Below the pieces are notes generated by a model. That model did not search any database. It saw only the letters and a list, made by a program, of their open reading frames with translations, and was not told the DNA's origin. Both the position numbers and the translations under genes were made by a program. A DNA stretch of 38,816 bases from a virus: the IMG/VR virus record IMGVR_UViG_3300049893_000601, positions 1-38,816 of that record; one strand, written 5' to 3'. Of this stretch, positions 8,796 through 14,440 are shown in pieces; positions within the stretch are counted from its first letter, which is position 1, and each line of letters opens with the position of its first letter.

Positions 8796-8935
8796 TTTGA
8801 TTCTGTTAATATCTTAGCTTTTATGAGGCATCCGCACTCTGGGCACGTTCTTTTAGTTGTACAACCTAGGCAGATGTTTAGTTTTTTGGTTTGTTCGGTA
8901 GTGTATTCACTTAGATTTAGCTTTACTAGTATCAT
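8774..8935 (-). CDS. Small zinc-ribbon-like protein
   Basis: A 53-residue protein (start ATG 8935) with the cysteine pattern CLGCTTKRTCPECGC then KCPINKW, typical of small phage proteins that bind one zinc ion. The open frame extends upstream to 9037, but that extension lies inside the sigma-like gene in another frame and is not believable. Function unknown; possibly a late transcription accessory given the gene before it. Confidence 0.65.
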   Translation of the reverse strand: MILVKLNLSEYTTEQTKKLNICLGCTTKRTCPECGCLIKAKILTESKCPINKW

Positions 8936-9563
8936 TCTGTAGTTTCCTATCAAGATCATTAATATAGTCTGAAATAATCTTTTCGGGAGATTTGCCAGCT
9001 TTAAGACTTGCGAGGTAAAGCTTTTTTTTTGTTTCATCGTTCAAATCATTTAATACGTTCTTTGCCATATAGATTTGATATTGTTTTTCTTTAAGTACGA
9101 TTCTATCTCTAAATTGGTTTACTGCTAATCCTAGAGACCGATAAGGTATACCAGTCTTTTCAGATAGTTTCCTTAACGATCCAGCTTTTAGATATTCTTT
9201 TGTAACTAAAGTTAAATACTTATCCGTTTTATCTTCAAATGTACTTTTTTCTATTTCATAAATAGCAATATCAGAAGCTTTAAATGTTTCTTGTTCTTCT
9301 TCAATTTGCTCAATATCTTTATCTAGTCCAATGCTTTGATAATTTAACCAAAGTTTTTCGTATTGTATTATTCGTATAAAGTAAAATAGTAACGCTTTCC
9401 TATTGTATAAATCTATTAGCTTATTTTCTGGAATGTTATATACTTTTAGTAGTAAATCATTATAGACATCGTTTACTAAATCTCGCTGAGGGCAAATCCT
9501 TTGCACAGCTTTTTTAAATTCTGCGTTATCTACAATAAAGTTAAGTATATCATTCTTAGTCAT
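8907..9563 (-). CDS. Sigma-70-like transcription factor (late regulator)
   Basis: A 218-residue protein. The N-terminal helices (DLVNDVYNDLLLKVYNIPEN, then ALLFYFIRIIQYEKLW) look like sigma region 2. A helix-turn-helix of region 4 type (SLRKLSEKTGIPYRSLGLAV) lies near residues 130-150. It would guide host RNA polymerase to phage late promoters. It sits just upstream of the terminase and structural block, where a late activator is expected. Assignment is by pattern and position. Confidence 0.6.
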   Translation of the reverse strand: MTKNDILNFIVDNAEFKKAVQRICPQRDLVNDVYNDLLLKVYNIPENKLIDLYNRKALLFYFIRIIQYEKLWLNYQSIGLDKDIEQIEEEQETFKASDIAIYEIEKSTFEDKTDKYLTLVTKEYLKAGSLRKLSEKTGIPYRSLGLAVNQFRDRIVLKEKQYQIYMAKNVLNDLNDETKKKLYLASLKAGKSPEKIISDYINDLDRKLQNDTSKAKSK

Positions 9564-9758
9564 TAATTTAAGTGGTAGTAAAGGTCTAAGTGTTTAAACT
9601 GCAATACGAGTACCTTTTGCCAGACTTTGCCAGATTTTAGGTGCATTGTACATATGTTCTTACACTTCATATCTACTAATTTATACAATTGTTTTGTTTT
9701 TTCCTAATGATTATGCTATTATACTCCTTTAATCTAACATATTTTTGTTTCGTATCCA
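9564..9758. other. Short intergenic stretch with tandem repeats
   Basis: No convincing gene. It holds a direct repeat TTTGCCAGA twice within 20 bases (about 9616-9636), possibly a binding site ahead of the sigma-like gene, and a 27-codon minus ORF beginning MDTKQKYVRLKEYN that is too short to call. Confidence 0.3.
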
Positions 9759-9881
9759 TCACTTCTTAACGTACATTATACCCTCTATTAACCAATAAAA
9801 TGCGGTAGTGATTGCTACTACTGTTCCCATGCACTCCCAAAAGTGAGTATCTAAAAGACAATATTTAAACGCCTCTAACAT
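9759..9881 (-). CDS. Small membrane protein
   Basis: A 40-codon ORF (MLEAFKYCLLDTHFWECMGT...) with one hydrophobic stretch, VVAITTAFYWLIEGIMYV, suggesting a single membrane helix. It fits the gap upstream of the sigma-like gene and faces the same way. Unknown function. Confidence 0.4.
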   Translation of the reverse strand: MLEAFKYCLLDTHFWECMGTVVAITTAFYWLIEGIMYVKK

Positions 9882-9886
9882 ATTTT

Positions 9887-10267
9887 TTATTCTAAGAATT
9901 TAAATATAAATCCTGATAAATATTCTTTTTTTTCCGCAGCTCTATAAACTGTAGTTTTTTTTAAGTTATTTTTCTTTGCAGCTTCTTCAGCCGAATTATA
10001 AACACTTATTAATTTATCATTATAATATTTGCCTATTTTTTTGGCTGTAACATTACCAGCTTTTTTATAATTTTCCCCTATCTTATATGGCGTTTTTTCA
10101 TTTAATATTCTGAATTGCCAGCTATTTAGAGAAATACTATACCTAAGTGCACTTATAATAGAAGAAACATTTACCTCTATTTTTTTTGATGCAAGTGTAA
10201 TAGTATCAAAATCTTCAAGGAAATTACCTTCAAGATCATACATTCTTATTTTTTGTTTTTTAGGCAT
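9887..10267 (-). CDS. NUMOD1-like DNA-binding protein without nuclease domain
   Basis: A 126-residue protein made of two similar modules (about residues 7-52 and 80-126) of the type YDLEGNFLEDFDTITLASKK and KYYNDKLISVYNSAEEAAKK. This is the NUMOD1/IENR1 DNA-binding repeat usually found at the end of homing endonucleases. No HNH or GIY-YIG catalytic motif is present. It lies beside the tRNA-like/structured RNA locus. It may be a remnant of a homing endonuclease or a stand-alone DNA binder. Confidence 0.55.
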   Translation of the reverse strand: MPKKQKIRMYDLEGNFLEDFDTITLASKKIEVNVSSIISALRYSISLNSWQFRILNEKTPYKIGENYKKAGNVTAKKIGKYYNDKLISVYNSAEEAAKKNNLKKTTVYRAAEKKEYLSGFIFKFLE

Positions 10268-10277
10268 ATAGTTTTAT

Positions 10278-10511
10278 TTAAACGACTCTAACATACCACT
10301 CCCCATTTTTAAGAACCAGATCATTATAGCCTAGATGGTTTGCATAACGGCACGCTATCTCTACACGAGGTAAAATACCCTCCTGAATACGCTTTGCGTG
10401 TCTCCAAAAACCTGAATAATGAATGTTTTGCTTTTCCTTAGCCATTAATTCCAGATAAGTATCTCTATCCTTTAAACGATCTCTAAGTACTTCTATTAAT
10501 AATTTTTCCAT
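10278..10511 (-). CDS. Hypothetical small protein
   Basis: A 77-residue protein (MEKLLIEVLRDRLKDRDTYL...), largely helical, with a WRHAKRIQEGILPRVEIACR segment that could be a helix-turn-helix. It is the first gene after the terminator that closes the structured RNA locus. Unknown function. Confidence 0.55.
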   Translation of the reverse strand: MEKLLIEVLRDRLKDRDTYLELMAKEKQNIHYSGFWRHAKRIQEGILPRVEIACRYANHLGYNDLVLKNGEWYVRVV

Positions 10512-10523
10512 ATTCTTACTTTT

Positions 10524-10560
10524 AAAAAAGCTAGCTAGGTAAATGTTATAACCTAGCTAA
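10524..10560 (-). terminator. Strong terminator at the 3' end of the structured RNA locus
   Basis: A perfect nine-pair stem, TAGCTAGGT (10532-10540) against ACCTAGCTA (10551-10559), is followed on the minus strand by GC and TTTTTT. It would end a transcript coming through the tRNA-like and structured RNA region. Confidence 0.8.
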
Positions 10561-10599
10561 CTCTAAACAGAAACCTAGTCTATCCTAGGAGTGTCTTTA

Positions 10600-10645
10600 A
10601 ATAAACCCCCAACCTACACGAGATCAGGGGAGAACTAACTTTGTT
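10600..10645 (-). repeat. C-rich hairpin element, copy C
   Basis: Minus-strand TTAGTTCTCCCCTGATC followed 10 bases later by GGTTGGGGG. It shares its sequence plan with copies at 11611-11655 and 20222-20260. It sits between the last tRNA-like module and the terminator. Confidence 0.5.
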
Positions 10646-10654
10646 AAACCTTAG

Positions 10655-10725
10655 TCCGCATGGTGGAACTCGAATCCACGCCTCTACTCTAGACATAACG
10701 CTCTAACCAACTGAGCTACATGCGA
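10655..10725 (-). tRNA. tRNA-like module 1 (no good anticodon arm)
   Basis: Acceptor stem TCGCATG / CATGCGG, D arm GCTC-AGTTGGTTA-GAGC and T arm GTGGA-TTCGAGT-TCCAC are all well formed in 71 nt. The span between the D and T arms is only 20 nt and gives no clean five-pair anticodon stem; the best fits would place CTA or TAG as anticodon with mostly wobble pairs. CCA is not encoded. It may be a degenerate tRNA or a tRNA-shaped module. Confidence 0.5.
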
Positions 10726-11241
10726 TACCATTTGTCAAAATTCCTCGTTGACTTTCAGGAGTCGCAAATTTCTTCCACGGTTTTACCCCAGCTTCCCGTC
10801 ATATTTTTGGGGCTAATGCCCGTACTGCTTGCTGTTGCTCCTTCCCTACTTACGTCATGCCCTTGTGCTAATCACAAGTGGTATTCAGTGACACCATTTT
10901 ACAAGCAATGTTTTAATAAAACCTCAACCAGTTTACGGTTATGCGTTTAGACGAACATAAAGAACGACTAAGAAGGACCCCTTATGCCTTCTATTGGTTT
11001 AGACAATCTTTGAGCATTCTTTCGAGTTTTGTCTGTTATCTCTGCACTACTTGCTCGTAGAGAGTTTAAAGACTGTCCAGTTACCAAGCTGGAATTACTC
11101 AGACAAACATGCCACTTTTGTAACCTGTTAACAGAACATTCGCCCACTTGGTTAGGCTGCAAAAACATAAGCTCATCGGGTCCGGACCTTCTTACTCTTT
11201 TCGCTGTCTGCGTCGCAGCAGTCTTTAAATGTTTTAATAAG

Positions 11242-11343
11242 TAGCAAGGCAGGATTCGAACCTGCAACCTAGAACCTTCTGAATCATAAGCCGTACGCGC
11301 CTATCAGGATTATTCTGACGTCTACCAATTCCGCCACTTGCTA
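11242..11343 (-). tRNA. tRNA-like module 2, Leu-like with long insertion
   Basis: Acceptor TAGCAAG / CTTGCTA, Leu-type D arm (GCGGAATTGGTAGACG) and T arm GCAGG-TTCGAAT-CCTGC are clear. The best anticodon arm (GTCAG / CTGAT) would read TAA (Leu) but has A instead of U at position 33. About 35 nt lie before the T arm, far longer than a normal Leu variable arm. The discriminator base would be C, unusual for tRNA-Leu. Decoding function is doubtful. Confidence 0.5.
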
Positions 11344-11352
11344 CTTAATGTT

Positions 11353-11497
11353 TTAGGGGGCTGGATTCGATACCAGCAAGCTTGGATTTGGGAGAAAGTT
11401 TAACCCTTCGACTTCCGTATTAGATCGCTACACACTACCAAGCAATAGGACTAAAGTCCGTTTCACTGCATTTGCGTTTATCTTCCGCCACCCCTAA
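11353..11497 (-). tRNA. tRNA-like module 3 with about 70 nt insertion
   Basis: Acceptor TTAGGGG / CCCCTAA (seven perfect pairs), short D arm GCG...CGC and T arm GCTGG-TATCGAAT-CCAGC with an eight-base loop. The 145 nt length comes from a structured insert between D and T arms that contains its own helices (GCTTGG/CCAAGC and GGAC/GTCC). No anticodon arm can be assigned. Better read as a tRNA-shaped domain than as a decoding tRNA. Confidence 0.45.
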
Positions 11498-11610
11498 ACT
11501 TTTAAATATCTTTCAAAGAACGTCTTTTTATTAGAACCACCTCAACGAATGGCGCAATTCGTAACCCGTTTAAGGGGAGGTGGTTTAGATCCCTAGCGCA
11601 CAAAATTTTG

Positions 11611-11655
11611 TTTACCCCCTTAGCTCTAAGGGTTCGGGGGAGAACTAAAGGTTTT
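11611..11655 (-). repeat. C-rich hairpin element, copy B
   Basis: Minus-strand AACCTTTAGTTCTCCCCC then a seven-pair hairpin CCCTTAG-AG-CTAAGGG and GGGGG. AGAACTAAAG at its edge (forward 11641-11650) can pair with the inverse copy in the 5' leader of the same transcript (11873-11883), bracketing the 62-residue ORF. Confidence 0.5.
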
Positions 11656-11842
11656 ATAGGTTAACAGGTTGAATATAACTTGCCGACATTTCCGATTCAC
11701 TGCGATAAATAGAAACGTATAAGCCGTTTTTTTGATGTTGCCTTGCTATTTTATCGCTGTAAACATCTGTAATTTTAAAGGCTGTATTTGTTTCTAAACA
11801 AATATCCCAAACTGAATACTTTTTTTTGATTAAATTACCCAT
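11654..11842 (-). CDS. Hypothetical small protein at the head of the structured RNA transcript
   Basis: A 62-residue protein (MGNLIKKKYSVWDICLETNT...) without a recognised domain. It is the first ORF after the promoter at 11896-11926 and directly precedes the structured RNA. Its flanks carry a 10-base inverted repeat (GAACTAAAG before, CTTTAGTTC after), so its mRNA may fold into the larger RNA. Confidence 0.5.
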   Translation of the reverse strand: MGNLIKKKYSVWDICLETNTAFKITDVYSDKIARQHQKNGLYVSIYRSESEMSASYIQPVNL

Positions 11843-11895
11843 ATTCGTTTTTGTTCAGATCGCTGTTCCCCGCTTTAGTTCTTAATTGTATGATA

Positions 11896-11926
11896 CAAAT
11901 ATACTACCTTTTACGAACTTTACAAA
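11896..11926 (-). promoter_or_regulatory. Bacteroidetes-type promoter
   Basis: Minus-strand TTTG (11926-11923), 19-base spacer, TATATTTG (11903-11896), an exact fit to -33 TTTG / -7 TAnnTTTG. It drives the 62-residue ORF and probably the structured RNA. Confidence 0.75.
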
Positions 11927-11942
11927 CTTTTGTTGCGATTTT

Positions 11943-12542
11943 TTAAAATATTTCTTTCATCGCCTTTTCGTAAGCTTCTTTTAACTTTTCATCGTACTTG
12001 TTAATATAGTAGGCTGGTCCATTATATCGGCTTGCAACTCCTTTAAAGTCTTCTGCTAATAGATATTTTTTAATTCCTGTCTTTTCTAAGAAACAGCAAA
12101 TAGCCTCGACTTGGTGACGCTCTGACTCCTGAAAGGCTTCTATCATACTCCGAGCACTTGAATATCCAGCTAATGCGTAATTTTCTCCGAGTATCTGACC
12201 TAACCCAAACGAGGTTGAAAGCATTGCAGCTCCTTCGTTTATTTGCTTTGCCTTTGAATATGCTGCCAGCTCCTTACTTTGTACCTCAACTCCGTTAGTG
12301 ATCTCTATGTTTCCAGCCTTGATATAATATACAACGTTTCGACCTTCCCCTTTTTTGCTGTATTGGTGATCTATTTCAAACTTAGTTAGCCACTTCGAAA
12401 ATAGATGCGGTTCAAATTGTATGTACAAATTACCTTCTTTATCGAATGCTTTACCGCTTGTTTCTACGTCCAGAATACATTTTAAATCTGCATATGTTAG
12501 CCCGTGCTGTTCGGCTATGTGTCTTATTTGTTCTCTTTCCAT
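11943..12542 (-). CDS. Endolysin, N-acetylmuramidase family
   Basis: A 199-residue protein matching the N-acetylmuramidase (DUF3380) family. It has ILDVETSGKAF with the likely catalytic Glu near residue 27, FEPHLFSKWL around residue 44, a STSFGLGQILGENYALAGY stretch near 110 and RYNGPAYYINKYD near the end. It cleaves the glycan strands of peptidoglycan at lysis. There is no signal peptide, so it would need a holin. Such candidates are at 25.1-25.7 kb; the spanin-like gene is at 20.6 kb. It starts two bases after the DnaA-like gene stop. Confidence 0.85.
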   Translation of the reverse strand: MEREQIRHIAEQHGLTYADLKCILDVETSGKAFDKEGNLYIQFEPHLFSKWLTKFEIDHQYSKKGEGRNVVYYIKAGNIEITNGVEVQSKELAAYSKAKQINEGAAMLSTSFGLGQILGENYALAGYSSARSMIEAFQESERHQVEAICCFLEKTGIKKYLLAEDFKGVASRYNGPAYYINKYDEKLKEAYEKAMKEIF

Positions 12543-12544
12543 GA

Positions 12545-12940
12545 TTATAACTGTGCTACGTTTGCAAAACTGTTTAATACTCCTCCTGTCTCAAATGACA
12601 TTTTAAGCTCTAGTAAGTTAGCGTATCTTTCGTACATTTCCTTATATCCTTTCATGTATTTTAAATCCGCTTCATGCTGTCTTAAAGCGTGAATAATAGT
12701 AGAGTGATCTAAGTGACCTTTTAAAGTTCCAGCGCTAGGTATTTGCTTACCTATTTGCTTTAAGCTTATTTGAACCCCTTCAAACTTCCAATAGTTGCGC
12801 ATTAAAACTATTACTATTCTACGAAGATACACATACTCTTCTACTCTACATATCTTGCCCGTTTTGGAATTTGTTCCTGTAAACTCTTCAAACTTGAATC
12901 CGCTAATCTCTTCTACTGTTTCTATTATTAAATCCTTCAT
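12545..12940 (-). CDS. DnaA domain IV-like replication protein
   Basis: A 131-residue protein whose C-terminal half contains DHSTIIHALRQHEADL, close to the DnaA signature in domain IV that binds origin DNA, preceded by helices (RRIVIVLMRNYWKF, SLKQIGKQI). The AAA+ domain is absent. It probably binds the phage origin or host replication DNA. It is coupled by ATGA to the small gene before it, and its ATG is preceded by GAGAT as in several neighbours. Confidence 0.65.
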   Translation of the reverse strand: MKDLIIETVEEISGFKFEEFTGTNSKTGKICRVEEYVYLRRIVIVLMRNYWKFEGVQISLKQIGKQIPSAGTLKGHLDHSTIIHALRQHEADLKYMKGYKEMYERYANLLELKMSFETGGVLNSFANVAQL

Positions 12941-13086
12941 ATCTCACTATTTAAAACTGTTAATCCCTCTATTGCGATTTCTATCGCTTGTCCTATCTCT
13001 TTAGGAGTGTATCTGATATCATCTATATCTCCACGTCTCCAACTGTTAAACTCTGTTAGAATCTCTATTGCTTCCCTATAAGTCAT
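12937..13086 (-). CDS. Small acidic protein in replication block
   Basis: A 49-residue ORF (MTYREAIEILTEFNSWRRGD...). It overlaps its neighbours by ATGA at both ends, strong support for a coupled gene. I have seen similar small proteins in Bacteroidetes phage replication regions; role unknown. Confidence 0.65.
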   Translation of the reverse strand: MTYREAIEILTEFNSWRRGDIDDIRYTPKEIGQAIEIAIEGLTVLNSEI

Positions 13087-13826
13087 GCTCTATTGTTTTT
13101 AAATATAAACTCTAAGGCCCTCATTTTTGCCCGTGTAACTTTTGCACCTTGTAACTTATTAAGATAATCACTTGGATTGAATCGCTTATAATATTGATCG
13201 TTTGGTGTAACTGATTCTTTTTCTAGTTCCTTTTCTACAGATTCAAATATCTTATCTTTTTCCTCTCGAGTTAGTAGATCATCAGATTTATTTACACGAT
13301 CATACATAATAGCATAATACCAATCTAGCGACTTATCCCAGTTTTTTGTATTCCTAGCTTGTTCTATTGATTCGTCAAGTTTCTTTAATTGTTCTTGTTT
13401 CTTTTCTTCGCTAACTTCAATTTCTTTTTCTTGTTGCTTTGCTTTGTGTATCGCTTCACGTCTTATTTTATCGTTGTAAAGATTAACCCAACGACAAAGA
13501 TTATGAGTACTAACATGTACACTTTCATCTTCCAGCTTCCCAAGAGAACCAGCCCGTACAGCTTGTAATACAGTTTCAAGTGTAAACGTTGTAAAACATT
13601 TCATAAGCTCTAACGCAAATTCAACAACCGTTATACTTAACGTTTCGTGTTCGATTTTATGACCTCTTAAAATGTACGCTTGCGAAACTATTTCGACAAG
13701 ACGTTTGCCGAGTTCATCTTCAGAATAGTCTTTAATCTTTTTTCCGTTATCGGCTTCAATCGCTGCCAATTCATCAGGAGATAGACTCTTTAAAGATGTT
13801 TGCGATATTGGGATTAAGTTGCTCAT
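13083..13826 (-). CDS. Replication-region protein, unknown
   Basis: A 247-residue helical protein with a long charged coiled-coil-like stretch around residues 125-165 (KAKQQEKEIEVSEEKKQEQL). It lies between the DnaA-like gene and another helical protein, so a role as a replication organiser or helicase loader is possible by position only. ATGA overlaps connect it to both neighbours. Confidence 0.5.
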   Translation of the reverse strand: MSNLIPISQTSLKSLSPDELAAIEADNGKKIKDYSEDELGKRLVEIVSQAYILRGHKIEHETLSITVVEFALELMKCFTTFTLETVLQAVRAGSLGKLEDESVHVSTHNLCRWVNLYNDKIRREAIHKAKQQEKEIEVSEEKKQEQLKKLDESIEQARNTKNWDKSLDWYYAIMYDRVNKSDDLLTREEKDKIFESVEKELEKESVTPNDQYYKRFNPSDYLNKLQGAKVTRAKMRALEFIFKNNRA

Positions 13827-14209
13827 TTCCGTGACCTGATTAAATCCCCTATATTTATTTTAGCTTCTTCGGCTCGCTGAATGGCCTGAACAAATTTACT
13901 AGCCTCTTGTAGTTGCTTAATGTAGCTAGGGAGGTTTGAATACATGTATACAGTATCATAGTTTCCTTGTTTAAACTTATCTAATCTATGCCAATTTGAT
14001 AATATGTACTTAAAACAATTCAACGCCTCATCCTCGGTGTTAAATTCGCCAGTGTGCTTATTGTTTTGCTTTAAGAAGTAATTTCGGATATTTTTAAGCC
14101 CTTTGCATTCCTTTGCAGAGAAAACAGGCTTTACCCCTGTTTCCCTTTCTACATGCTCATTCCAGCTTTCAGCCCATAAAGGCCAGTAAATGTCTTTTCC
14201 CTTTTTCAT
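13823..14209 (-). CDS. Replication-region protein, unknown
   Basis: About 128 residues from ATG 14209 (MKKGKDIYWPLWAESWNEHV...). A GTG at 14230 would add seven residues, but the ATG has the local start context AGAGATATG seen at several genes here. Helical, basic C-terminus (GDLIRSRK). No domain recognised. Confidence 0.55.
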   Translation of the reverse strand: MKKGKDIYWPLWAESWNEHVERETGVKPVFSAKECKGLKNIRNYFLKQNNKHTGEFNTEDEALNCFKYILSNWHRLDKFKQGNYDTVYMYSNLPSYIKQLQEASKFVQAIQRAEEAKINIGDLIRSRK

Positions 14210-14245
14210 ATCTCTAAACAATTTTAACACTTAAATGTTAATAAG

Positions 14246-14440
14246 TCAAGTTTTTAAAATATATTCCGCAAATCTTTTTTTGCGTACCGTTATTATGTTC
14301 GTTTTTATGTCGTGGCCTGCTTCTCGTAAGTCCTTTATTCTAGCACTTAATCTAAAACATCCGAATTTATTTAACGCCTCTAACGGTGTTATCTTACCTT
14401 TCTTCTTAAGATAGTTAAGTATGTTTGTTTTCTGATTCAT
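14246..14440 (-). CDS. Winged helix-turn-helix protein
   Basis: A 64-residue protein that is essentially one HTH: GKITPLEALNKFGCFRLSAR followed by IKDLREAGHDIKT and a beta wing. This matches the small HTH_39-type proteins of phages. It overlaps the helicase-methyltransferase stop as TAATG. Likely a DNA-binding regulator. Confidence 0.7.
   Translation of the reverse strand: MNQKTNILNYLKKKGKITPLEALNKFGCFRLSARIKDLREAGHDIKTNIITVRKKRFAEYILKT

Larger units (their letters stand above)
10600..11650 (-). ncRNA. Candidate large structured noncoding RNA with embedded tRNA-like modules
   Basis: About 1.05 kb without a believable gene but with many strong helices in the minus-strand transcript. Examples: an 11-pair perfect helix between 11065-11075 and 11219-11229 enclosing about 140 nt; a nine-pair helix 11535-11543 / 11577-11585 closing a junction with an inner six-pair hairpin (11545-11550 / 11557-11562); and a six-pair hairpin CTTGTG/CACAAG near 10870. 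Three tRNA-like modules lie within it, C-rich hairpin elements sit at both edges, and a terminator follows. A promoter lies at 11896-11926. Size and neighbourhood resemble the GOLLD and ROOL classes of phage RNAs; class membership is untested. Confidence 0.6.

Noticed and set aside
8936-9037. N-terminal extension of the zinc-ribbon protein
   Set aside because: It lies wholly within the sigma-like gene in another frame; ATG 8935 gives the compact zinc-ribbon.
10655-10725. Amber suppressor tRNA and recoding of TAG
   Set aside because: Genes such as those ending at 744 and 7452 use TAG as a stop, no gene is interrupted by TAG, and the anticodon arm is too poorly paired.
10860-11250. Self-cleaving ribozyme such as hammerhead
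   Set aside because: A CGATGAG-like string is present near 11180, but the complete conserved core and flanking stems are not.
10968-11267. 99-codon minus-strand ORF and opposite-strand ORFs in the structured RNA region
   Set aside because: They run through tRNA-like arms and strong helices, with no protein-like composition or coupling to neighbours.
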